Source of the DNA: JBLHKE01 sp047619485
GTDB taxonomy: Bacteria; Verrucomicrobiota; Verrucomicrobiia; Verrucomicrobiales; DEV007
Reading direction: 5' to 3'
Length of the DNA stretch: 30,263 nucleotides
Assembly: GCA_047619485.1 (NCBI GenBank)
Contig: JBLHKE010000011.1
Span: forward strand, 1-30,263
The translations under genes and the position numbers were made by a program. Position 1 is the stretch's first letter; each line of letters opens with the position of its first letter. The notes under the pieces were generated by a model. That model saw only the letters and a program-made list of their open reading frames with translations, made no database searches and was not told the origin of the DNA. This document shows positions 17,235 through 24,783 of the stretch, piece by piece.

Positions 17235-18695
17235 ATGAAAATCGAACCCGCGATCGGCTTCTACCGCCTGTTGCTCGAGCATTTCCCAGCGGCAACACAC
17301 GCTGCCGACGCGCGCGTGGAACTCGTCGGCTGCTACAACCACCTGCGCCTGCTCGACGATTGCATCGCGCAGTCGAAAAAGAACCTCGAGCTCGACCCAG
17401 ATTCCAAGTGGGTGGAGTATTGGCATTTCCTCATCGCCCAGAGCCATTTCAAACTTTGGAAATTCGAAGAAGCGAAGACCATGCTCGACGCCTTCTTGGC
17501 CAAATACCCCGATGGCGACTACACCAAGCACGCGCGCAAGTGCCTTGGCAAGATAGATCCAGCGTGGAAAATCGACGCGAGCGGCCTCGTCAGCTACTCG
17601 GGAAAGTACACCAGAGACATCCGCCCAGCGGCAGCCATTAAATCACTGCCGAAGGACATCGAGGCGGGACACCAGATGCTCGAGCAGCGCCTCGGCATCG
17701 ACCTGAGACCTCACACCAACGTCATCTACCATTTTGTCGACGCAGGGAAGAAAACCAGCCCCGGCCTGAAGGCCTCGACCTATGTCATCGGGAGGAAGAA
17801 CAAACCTGCCGTCGTCGTACGCTTCTATACGGAGTACGTCGTCGCCCAAGGTGCGAGCTATCGCCAGACCATCACCCACGAGATGAAGCACGCCGGGTTC
17901 AAAGGAATCATGGGCCAAGGCTACGAAAACCTTCCTGCCTGGATCCGGGAAGGACTTGCGGTCTGGGGATCCGACGATGTCGAGACCCGGATGCAACTGG
18001 TGCTCCCCAACAAGATCGCTGGCGGAAAAGACCCGATGACCGCGCCCGATGGCATCGATGACGGTGAGCACGATGCCGCCGACTACATGGAAGACGCGTT
18101 AGCTTTCGAATGGTTGGAATCGAAGAAGCCAGGCAACGTCAAAACGTTCTGCCACAAGCTAGCTGCTGGTACGCCGTATCGAGAAGTATGGGCGGAACTC
18201 AGCGACATGGACTACGCCAAGGCAATGGTTGCAGCGAACGCCCACTGTCGCCAGCGGGTGGAGAAGGCTCTCGGTGAAGCTCTCGACGAATTCATCCAAC
18301 TGCGCAAGGCGCACGAGACGGCATTGAATGCCGGTGAGGCGGCGACAAAAAAGTGGATGGATGGCGGTGGCAAGGCTGCCCTCGAGAAGTGGCTCAGCAA
18401 AAACCCCGAGCACCCCGCCGAGCCGTTTACGCGATTTTGCCTTGCTCGCTCGCTTGCCAGAGCTGGGCACGGGGGCGACGCCCGCAAGCTTCTCCAGCAG
18501 ATCCTAGATGAAGATGGCCTGCGCTGCACCTTGCTCGACGACGCCCAATTCTGGATCGGAGTCTCCTACAATTGGGAACGAGATCCAGGACATGCCAAGA
18601 GCGCATCCGGTATCCTGTTACGCGATTTTTCATCCTCCCATTCTGCCCGCCAGGTATTCGGAAAGTTCCCCGCCGCCGGCCCAGTCATGGAATAG
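17235..18695 (+). CDS. TPR / gluzincin-like zinc peptidase, 3' part of disrupted gene
   Basis: 486 residues from ATG 17235, but this ATG is internal to the ancestral frame, so the product as it stands lacks its signal peptide. The N-terminal part has TPR-like helices (AIGFYRLLLEHFPAATHAADARVELV, read in short pieces; then DDCIAQSKKNLELDPDSKW). The catalytic motif is THEMKHAGF, a classic HExxH (His289 and His293 in restored numbering). LPAWIREGLAVWG 20 residues later supplies the likely third ligand, Glu313, as in peptidase MA/gluzincin families. The C terminus holds another repeat region (EPFTRFCLARSLARAGHG). The ancestor was probably a secreted metallopeptidase co-transcribed with the SASA esterase. 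Translation might restart at 17235 but would give a cytosolic product. Confidence 0.8.
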   Translation: MKIEPAIGFYRLLLEHFPAATHAADARVELVGCYNHLRLLDDCIAQSKKNLELDPDSKWVEYWHFLIAQSHFKLWKFEEAKTMLDAFLAKYPDGDYTKHARKCLGKIDPAWKIDASGLVSYSGKYTRDIRPAAAIKSLPKDIEAGHQMLEQRLGIDLRPHTNVIYHFVDAGKKTSPGLKASTYVIGRKNKPAVVVRFYTEYVVAQGASYRQTITHEMKHAGFKGIMGQGYENLPAWIREGLAVWGSDDVETRMQLVLPNKIAGGKDPMTAPDGIDDGEHDAADYMEDALAFEWLESKKPGNVKTFCHKLAAGTPYREVWAELSDMDYAKAMVAANAHCRQRVEKALGEALDEFIQLRKAHETALNAGEAATKKWMDGGGKAALEKWLSKNPEHPAEPFTRFCLARSLARAGHGGDARKLLQQILDEDGLRCTLLDDAQFWIGVSYNWERDPGHAKSASGILLRDFSSSHSARQVFGKFPAAGPVME

Positions 18696-18775
18696 TTTTC
18701 CTAGCATGATCGTTGCCTCCAGCGCAACTTATTGATAGTTTCAGCCTAGCAAGTTCACAAAACCCAGATCCCGAA

Positions 18776-20155
18776 ATGACCATGTCAAACCAATCACCAA
18801 AGCCCAACCCAACCCGCCGTTCCATTCTCAAGGGCGCAGCCGCCTCTGCCCTTGCATTTCCGACCTTCATCCCGAGCAGCGTCTGGGGCGCCAACGAGAA
18901 GAAGATCAACATCGCCTGGGTCGGCTTCGGCAACATGGGTTGGGGAGATCTGAACCAATGCGCGCGTGACAACAATGTCGTCGCCCTTTGCGACTGCAAC
19001 CCTGGCGCGTGGGAGCGGGCGAAGAAGCAATTCCCGAAAGCAAAGTTCTACAAAGATTTCCGCAAGATGCTCGCCGAGATGGGCGACCAGATCGACGCCG
19101 TCGGTGTCGGCACCCCCGATCACACCCACTTCGCCATCGCCTACACCGCGATGAGCATGGGCAAGCACGTGTTCGTTGAGAAGCCCTTGGTGCACTCACT
19201 GTGGGAGGCGCGCACCCTGCAGAAGCTCGCCGTTGAGAAGAACGTGATCACCCAAATGGGCAACCAGGGTCACGCCTTCGAAGGTGCCTACCTTGTTAAA
19301 GAATGGTATGAGGCAGGCCTCATCGGCGAGGTCAAGGAGGTCATCACCTGGACGGATCGACCCGCGAGAGGCTGGGGATTCAACGGCCAGGTAAAATCGG
19401 CCTACCCAGCAGCGGAGAAACCTCCCGAGGGCATGGATTGGGATCTCTGGCTTGGGCCAACCAATGACGAGGTGCCCTTTAGCAAAGCCCTCCACCCGAC
19501 CACCTGGCGCCCTTGGTGGGCATTTGGTTGCGGTGGGCTCGGCGACATCGGTTGCCACACCATCGACACCGCCTACTGGGCGCTCGGGCTCGGCGCTCCA
19601 GATCGCGTCGAGGTCGACATGTCCGAGGAGGCCAACATGATCCACACTCCGAATGGCTCGACCGTCACCTACAAGTTTCCCAAGCGCGGCGGCAAACCTG
19701 CCGTCGACGTCAAGTGGATCGAGGGACCACGCCTACCTGAGGCTCCCGAAGGTTACGACTGGGATATCAAAGGACACGGCGGCTTCATCATGGTCGGTGA
19801 AAAAGGCGGCATCTGCCACGACGGCATGCGCCCCGACAGCCCGAAGCTCTACCCGAAAGCCAACTGGGAAGATTACCGCAAGAACCCGGACAAGCGCGTG
19901 CCGAAGACACTCAAGCGCGTCGGCGGCATCCACAAAGATTGGGTCACCTCGATCCGCGAGAGCAAGAAGTCGGTCTCCGACTTCAGCTACAGCGGACAAC
20001 TCACCGAGAGCATTCTACTAGGCACCCTCGCCATCCGCACCGGCAAGGCACTCGACTGGGATGCGCAAAATCTCAAGATCAACAACAACCCAGAAGCGGC
20101 CAAGCTGATCGAGATCGAAGCGCGCAAGGGCTGGCGGACGTCTGACCTGGTGTAG
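18776..20155 (+). CDS. Tat-exported Gfo/Idh/MocA-family oxidoreductase
   Basis: 459 residues from ATG 18776 (MTMSNQ; a second ATG is at 18782). The twin-arginine signal is TRRSILKGAAASALAF (Arg14-Arg15), followed by FIPSSVWG, as in many planctomycete/verrucomicrobial members. The NAD(P)-binding Rossmann motif is GFGNMG (50-55). The family motif EKP is at 135-137 (VEKPLVHS). DLWLGPTNDEVPF, RPWWAFGCGGLGDIGCHTID and DTAYWALGLG are typical of the exported subgroup. It probably acts on sugars or sugar derivatives in the periplasm with a tightly bound cofactor; the substrate is unknown. It is last of the co-linear (+) set, 80 bases after the peptidase gene. A TTG further upstream was rejected because it would bury the Tat signal. 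Confidence 0.9.
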   Translation: MTMSNQSPKPNPTRRSILKGAAASALAFPTFIPSSVWGANEKKINIAWVGFGNMGWGDLNQCARDNNVVALCDCNPGAWERAKKQFPKAKFYKDFRKMLAEMGDQIDAVGVGTPDHTHFAIAYTAMSMGKHVFVEKPLVHSLWEARTLQKLAVEKNVITQMGNQGHAFEGAYLVKEWYEAGLIGEVKEVITWTDRPARGWGFNGQVKSAYPAAEKPPEGMDWDLWLGPTNDEVPFSKALHPTTWRPWWAFGCGGLGDIGCHTIDTAYWALGLGAPDRVEVDMSEEANMIHTPNGSTVTYKFPKRGGKPAVDVKWIEGPRLPEAPEGYDWDIKGHGGFIMVGEKGGICHDGMRPDSPKLYPKANWEDYRKNPDKRVPKTLKRVGGIHKDWVTSIRESKKSVSDFSYSGQLTESILLGTLAIRTGKALDWDAQNLKINNNPEAAKLIEIEARKGWRTSDLV

Positions 20156-20172
20156 TACAAGCGCCATCTCCA

Positions 20173-20186
20173 AGCAGATTTCTGCT
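20173..20186. terminator. Small hairpin between convergent genes
   Basis: AGCAGA-TT-TCTGCT hairpin in the 58-base gap between the oxidoreductase (+) and the SCO-propeller gene (-). It has no clear U-run, so it is only a weak terminator candidate. Confidence 0.25.
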
Positions 20187-20213
20187 CTATCTCCTAGCTC
20201 GAAGCCCCACGAA

Positions 20214-22745
20214 TTACTCGCGCTCCTCGATCGTGAGCATCTTATTCAGGTCGATCGGACCTTCCACCACCTGCTTGATCCCCGACGGCCAGCTAACTTC
20301 GAGGCGGTCGATCTGCTTCGCCGACCCGAGCCCAAAATAGAGCGGAAAATCGCTGTGCGAAAGGTAGCCCGACTGGCCGTCCTTCACCTTCATCAAATTG
20401 AGATCACCCGCCGCGACGCGCACGACAGCCCCGAGCGCGCTGCGGTTGGATTTCGTCCCAACCAGCTTCACCTTGAGGAAGGCGAGGTCAGGGTTGCGCT
20501 CGGCGAGGTCGCTGACCAGCACCATCGGCCGACCGTTGAATTCGTTGGTGACGATGTCGAGATCGCCGTCATCGTCGAGGTCGAAGAGCACCGACGAGCG
20601 GCTGCCGTGAGCCCCCCAGACCACGGTGCGCTTGGGTAGATTCTTGGGATCCATTCCATTCGCGCGAAACTTCTTGAGGATTGGCGCCGCCTTATCGGCC
20701 CCGTCAATATCGAGTTCGAACCACGGGGTGGCAAGCCCGCCAGCTCGCGGTTCGACGCCGAGGATGAACTCGCTGTCGCGGAACCGCTCGCCACCGTCGT
20801 TGAGCAGTAGCGAGTTCACGCAGTAGCGGTACGGAAAATTCATGCTGGAGGTGAGAAAGGCGTCGTCGAAGCCGTCAGCGTTCAGGTCGTCGACACTCAA
20901 GCCCCACGGCCAGTAGTTCTCGGCACCAAGCTCGCCGGACACCTCGTCGAACGTGCCGCCGCCGTTGCGGAAAAAGGCGTTGCCGTAGACATTGGGGCCA
21001 GTCTTAAGATAGCTCGCAGGCCACTGCATGTCGGCCTTCTTTTTCTCCTTCGACGGGCCGATCTCCTGGCTCATGTCGGAATGCATGTCGGTGATGTAGA
21101 GATCGAGATCACCGTCGTTCTCGAAGTCAAAAGCCTTGATTCCCATCGCGCCCCATGGGGTCGACGGGAAGAGGTCGCGACCGGCGCGTTTGAAGCTCTT
21201 GCCCTCCATGTTGAGGTAGACCTCGTCGTCGCCCTGCATGCTAAGCACGTAGAGGTCAGGCCAGCCATCGGCGTTCAGATCGACGGCGGTGGCATCGCCA
21301 GACCAGCGGTCGTCAATGAGCGAGGTCGCTTGGCTGACGTCTTCGAACTTCAGACCCCCGAGATTGCGGAAAAGTACGCTTTGCTCGTTGCGCTCCGGCT
21401 TCAGATGACCGCCGAAGGCGTCGGGGAACCCGAGCGGGTAGTCGATGCCCACGCCCGCCTCGCCACGAATGCTCTCCATCGTAACCTTGGCGGTCTTGGC
21501 ACCGGTGTACTTGCCGACGTTGGTTACGAACAGGTCGACCAGCCCATCGCGGTCGTAGTCGAAGAACACCGCGCCCGAGGAGTGGGCTTGAACGCCGGTG
21601 CCTGAGGCTTCGGTGACATCGCGGAAGGTGCCGTCGCCAAGATTCTCGAACAGCTTGTTACCAGCGCGGACGGAGGTGACATAGAGATCGGGATCGCCGT
21701 CGTTGTCGATGTCAGCAAAGGAGCCGGCGACGCAGACGCGGTCGGCCACAGCGACGCCCGCCGCGTCGGTGATGTCCTCGAATTTTCCACCGCCGAGATT
21801 GCGCCAAAGTCCGTTGCGACCAGCCTGACTTACGAAGTAGAGATCAGGCAAGTCGTCGCCATCGACATCGGCGACCGAAACGCTGGTGCCGTGGTCGTAG
21901 TGGAGCGCCTGGTAGTTTCGGCAGGCGTCATCGACCAGCTTGTCGCGGAAGGTGATGCCGCTGGCCTCGCGCATGTCGGTGAAGGAGAAGCCATGAAAGG
22001 CTTTGATCGAGGCCGCGGAATCAAGCTGTGCCTGACGGCGGGCGTCCATCCACTTCGGTTGGCGGATATCGGGGGGCATGTGCAGCGCCTCCTTCGAGAG
22101 TGAGCCGAGGTCAGTCAGCAACTTCGGGACGGTGTTCGAATCGGCCGAGTCGTACAGTCCGCGCAGGCGCCCGTAGGCATCCACAAGCACAAACATTGAG
22201 CTGTGGGTCAGTTCCTCCCCATCGCCCTCGACCGCCAATTTGAATCCCTCCCTGCTAACCGTCTGGCGCATCGCCTCGACCGAACCGGTGAGGAATTTCC
22301 ACGTCTTCGTATCAGCACCGAAACGGCTGGCGTAGGATTGCAATACCTCAGGGGTGTCGGTGGCGGGATCGACCGTGAAGCTGACGAGGTGGATCTCTCC
22401 CGTGCGCCCACGGGCTTCAAGTTCTTCCTGAAGGCGCTTGAGCTCGGCGGTCTGCTGCGGGCAGATCGTCGGGCAGGTGGTGAACATGAAGTTCGCGACC
22501 CAAGGATGTCCCTCGAGGCGCGTCGAGGAGAACGCGGCTCCGGCCTGATCGGTGAGCGTAAAATGTGGCGCCCGCCCGAGCAAGCGCAGAACGCCGGCGG
22601 AAGCGCCAGAATCCGATGGCTCGGAATCCGATGGCTCGGAATCCGGTGGATCGGAATTTGGTGTCTCGGAATTTCGCCGCTCGCCGCAACCGACTAAAAA
22701 CGAGGCGATGCTGACGGTGGCGAGGATCAATTTGTGTAGTCGCAT
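20214..22745 (-). CDS. SCO1/SenC copper chaperone fused to FG-GAP propeller and ASPIC/UnbV domain (lipoprotein)
   Basis: 843 residues from ATG 22745 (MRLHKL); a GTG at 22763 overlapping the upstream stop (TAGTG) is the alternative. The lipobox is LVGC with Cys20. Next is a Ser/Asp/Pro linker encoded by a 15-base tandem repeat. Residues 55-205 form a SCO/SenC thioredoxin fold: FTLTDQAG, then TTCPTICPQQ (CxxxC, Cys91 and Cys95) and LTHSSMFVLVD with the copper-ligand His181. Seven calcium-type FG-GAP motifs follow (DVDGDDLPD, DIDNDGDPD, DYDRDGLVD, DLNADGWPD, DFENDGDLD, DLNADGFDD, DLDDDGDLD), consistent with a seven-bladed propeller. The ASPIC/UnbV domain is at the end (LGAVVRVAAGD, SGYLSHSDFPLYFGLG, VSWPSG). 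All three SCO copper ligands are present. It is last of the redox cluster, directly after the CoxII-like gene. Confidence 0.88.
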   Translation of the reverse strand: MRLHKLILATVSIASFLVGCGERRNSETPNSDPPDSEPSDSEPSDSGASAGVLRLLGRAPHFTLTDQAGAAFSSTRLEGHPWVANFMFTTCPTICPQQTAELKRLQEELEARGRTGEIHLVSFTVDPATDTPEVLQSYASRFGADTKTWKFLTGSVEAMRQTVSREGFKLAVEGDGEELTHSSMFVLVDAYGRLRGLYDSADSNTVPKLLTDLGSLSKEALHMPPDIRQPKWMDARRQAQLDSAASIKAFHGFSFTDMREASGITFRDKLVDDACRNYQALHYDHGTSVSVADVDGDDLPDLYFVSQAGRNGLWRNLGGGKFEDITDAAGVAVADRVCVAGSFADIDNDGDPDLYVTSVRAGNKLFENLGDGTFRDVTEASGTGVQAHSSGAVFFDYDRDGLVDLFVTNVGKYTGAKTAKVTMESIRGEAGVGIDYPLGFPDAFGGHLKPERNEQSVLFRNLGGLKFEDVSQATSLIDDRWSGDATAVDLNADGWPDLYVLSMQGDDEVYLNMEGKSFKRAGRDLFPSTPWGAMGIKAFDFENDGDLDLYITDMHSDMSQEIGPSKEKKKADMQWPASYLKTGPNVYGNAFFRNGGGTFDEVSGELGAENYWPWGLSVDDLNADGFDDAFLTSSMNFPYRYCVNSLLLNDGGERFRDSEFILGVEPRAGGLATPWFELDIDGADKAAPILKKFRANGMDPKNLPKRTVVWGAHGSRSSVLFDLDDDGDLDIVTNEFNGRPMVLVSDLAERNPDLAFLKVKLVGTKSNRSALGAVVRVAAGDLNLMKVKDGQSGYLSHSDFPLYFGLGSAKQIDRLEVSWPSGIKQVVEGPIDLNKMLTIEERE
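22609..22683. repeat. 15-bp minisatellite (5 units) coding for the lipoprotein linker
   Basis: Five consecutive 15-base units of the type GAATCCGATGGCTCG. The first two are identical and later ones diverge progressively. On the minus strand they encode SEPSD-like pentapeptides immediately after the lipobox of the SCO-propeller protein. The unit length is a multiple of three, so copy-number change alters linker length without frameshift. Confidence 0.85.
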
Positions 22746-22762
22746 AACGCAGAGGGTGGACA

Positions 22763-23269
22763 CTATTCGATGGCTTCAAGTTGAGTAAACCAAGAGCGAA
22801 ACGCACGCTCCGAAGTGACCTCCAAACTGCCCATATTTCCGCCCGGCTGCAAACGGAATCCGCACATCGGATCCATCACCAGTTCGTAGACACCAGCCTC
22901 CCGGGCGCGGAATCGGATCTCGTAGCTGAGATCCGGCACGGCGATTTCCTTGATAGTTAAATCCGGGCAGGAGAACACGTAGATGTAGTCGTCGCTGCGA
23001 AGTTGGATAAGCACCTCCACCCCAGCGGGCACACGAAAGTGCCTGCGGGTGATCACGTCGTCGTCGGAACCGAGAACGCCATCCGCGCCGCCGTAAGTGA
23101 ACTGCCATTCGCGTCCGCGGCCCCGGGCTTCGACCAGCAGCGGATGGGGCAAGCGGGCTTTGGCACCCGACTCTGACTGGCGGCGGGCGGACAAGAGAGC
23201 GACGATCGCACCGGCGAAAAGCACCAGAGCGGCGCCCAAGATCATCCAGTTTCGATTCGGGGCTGGCAT
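22763..23269 (-). CDS. Cytochrome c oxidase subunit II-like membrane-anchored cupredoxin, CuA ligands mostly lost
   Basis: 168 residues from ATG 23269, which lies 13 bases after the upstream stop. A longer in-frame extension overlaps the upstream gene and was rejected. One TM segment at about 8-26 (WMILGAALVLFAGAIVALL) is followed by a CoxB-type cupredoxin: REWQFTYGG, FRVPAGVEVLIQLRSDDYIYVF, IKEIAVPDLSYEIRF, GVYELVMDPMCGF and a tail matching the ‘V.S…F..W’ end of CoxB (SLEVTSERAFRSW). Against the canonical CuA site, the first His is Tyr (DYIY), the first Cys of CxExC is Met (MDPMC) and the second His is absent; one Cys remains. CuA binding as such is therefore unlikely. The gene lies between a beta-helix lipoprotein gene and the SCO fusion gene. 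Confidence 0.78.
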   Translation of the reverse strand: MPAPNRNWMILGAALVLFAGAIVALLSARRQSESGAKARLPHPLLVEARGRGREWQFTYGGADGVLGSDDDVITRRHFRVPAGVEVLIQLRSDDYIYVFSCPDLTIKEIAVPDLSYEIRFRAREAGVYELVMDPMCGFRLQPGGNMGSLEVTSERAFRSWFTQLEAIE

Positions 23270-23282
23270 GGGTTTCGCCGGA

Positions 23283-24506
23283 TCAGTCCGAGGCGAGCGC
23301 GGAGCCACTGCGATACCCGACGTCACGGTAGGCATCGTTTTTCGGATCCGAAGTGGCATCGAACCGCGGGTCGGGCGGATCCAGGTTGTTCTTCGCGGGA
23401 TCGATCTTGCCGCGCAGGTCAAGCACCACACCGCCGATCATACAGCCGGTCACGCCTCGCCCGTTGGTGATATCGAAATCATAACGCCCGCCGGTAGGCC
23501 AGCCACCGGGGGCTGTGTTTTTCCAGAAGATGCAATCCGTGTAAGTACTATTCGCGCCGTGGTCGTCGACCCCATTGCGGTTGCCCACGAAGGTGGAACG
23601 CGTGACGGTGGCGCGCGATGGCGGGAACACCGTGATGGCACCGTGGCCGAACTTTGGCGACCAAGACCGGACCGACTTGTGGCGCTCCTCTCGCGGGCCG
23701 TTGCCGAGGTTGCCGATGAACAGACAGTTATCGATCACCGCCGAACTACCATGCCTCCGATCCATATCGAGGAGATCGAGAGCGGCGCCCGTCATCGGCG
23801 CGTGGTTGCCCCGGAAAATGCAGTTGCGGATGGTCACCGGCACCTCGTTGAACCCGCGCTGCTCGACCGAGATTCCAGCGCCGCAAGGGTACGAGTGGTT
23901 GTCGAAGATCTCACAATTCTCGATCGTGGGTGACGAAGCACCGAAGATTTTGATGCCCCCACCATCGGAATAAAAAAACTTTGTCTTGCTCAGCGGGGGC
24001 GCATCGCGACCCGGTTCAGCAAGTCCAGGTTGAATCACTGGATCGGGTCTGGTGGTGACGAAATTGTTGGCGCCGGTGATTTTGAACCCGCGCAATGTTG
24101 TCCTGGCACCGACCTTGTGTCCAAAATAAACGACATGGTTTACGATCGCGGGGTAGCCCTTGGACTGGGGCTTAGCGACCTCGGGGTTGGCGGCGGTGAG
24201 CACGACCTCCCCGTCTGCCTCGAGGAGGATTCCGTCGTGGCGTTCATTGAACCAGATGAGCGCCTGCTGCGGGGCGGAAGGGCGATAAGTGCCAGCATGG
24301 ACGATGACCCGCTCGACTCCGGACTCGGCGGCCTTCTCGAGGGCGGCCTGGATGCTGTCCCCCACCTGCACATGCAGCTCCGGCCCGCTGTGGACATAAG
24401 CCTCAACCACCGGGGGGCGTGATGCGTCGTTCTCGCTCTGATCCTCGCATGAACACGCCATGAGCACGATCAAGGTACACAGTATTCCACCAGGGCTGAT
24501 TTTCAT
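23283..24506 (-). CDS. Right-handed parallel beta-helix lipoprotein
   Basis: 407 residues with a lipoprotein signal (ILCTLIVLMACSC, lipobox LMAC, Cys18). From about residue 45 the sequence has the pectate-lyase-like start (VGDSIQAALEKAAESG, VIVHAGTYRP) and then beta-helix rungs with the repeated pattern G-x-I/L-x-x-x-x-xTIxNCxIxxN: GGGIKIFGASSPTIENCEIF, VTIRNCIFRGNHA, SAVIDNCLFIGN, ATVTRSTFVGNRNG, STYTDCIFWKN. Beta-helix proteins bind or cleave polysaccharides; NosD, a Cu-site maturation factor, also has this fold, but nothing here is diagnostic of NosD. The gene is 13 bases upstream of the CoxII-like gene and probably co-transcribed. Confidence 0.82.
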   Translation of the reverse strand: MKISPGGILCTLIVLMACSCEDQSENDASRPPVVEAYVHSGPELHVQVGDSIQAALEKAAESGVERVIVHAGTYRPSAPQQALIWFNERHDGILLEADGEVVLTAANPEVAKPQSKGYPAIVNHVVYFGHKVGARTTLRGFKITGANNFVTTRPDPVIQPGLAEPGRDAPPLSKTKFFYSDGGGIKIFGASSPTIENCEIFDNHSYPCGAGISVEQRGFNEVPVTIRNCIFRGNHAPMTGAALDLLDMDRRHGSSAVIDNCLFIGNLGNGPREERHKSVRSWSPKFGHGAITVFPPSRATVTRSTFVGNRNGVDDHGANSTYTDCIFWKNTAPGGWPTGGRYDFDITNGRGVTGCMIGGVVLDLRGKIDPAKNNLDPPDPRFDATSDPKNDAYRDVGYRSGSALASD

Positions 24507-24754
24507 ATTGCTAGGAAATTGCTTTTCGGGGCGGGTTGGAGGAAGTGCAAAGTCCGCTTATCGCCTCAAGTTAACCGGAGATCGGCGGCTCCTTCAAGGC
24601 TGAAGTTGGCGTGGGGAGCGCAGAAACCGTCCCTCGACAGACAGGATCGTCGGCGTTTCGGCACGAGCGCGCACTCCTGCCCCGTTTGATCCTCAAATGG
24701 GATCATCTCCCGTTGCACCGTCCTATTGCTAAAGCGTGTCCAAATTTGGTTTTA

Positions 24755-24783
24755 AGGGGTCGCCCCCGTGACCGGCCCCTAAT
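24755..24783 (-). terminator. Possible terminator of the TlpA-propeller gene
   Basis: On the minus strand, an AGGGG … CCCCT inverted repeat containing an inner GGTC/GACC pairing, followed by TTAAAA. It overlaps the stop codon and lacks a proper U-run, so it is weak. The rest of the 272-base gap 24507-24778 shows no gene. Confidence 0.3.

Noticed and set aside
22763..23269. A functional CuA-containing cytochrome oxidase subunit II
   Set aside because: Most CuA ligands are replaced and no other oxidase subunit genes are present, so only CoxII-like fold is claimed.
23283..24506. NosD nitrous-oxide reductase maturation protein
   Set aside because: Only the beta-helix fold is shared; no other nos genes are nearby and no diagnostic motif is visible.
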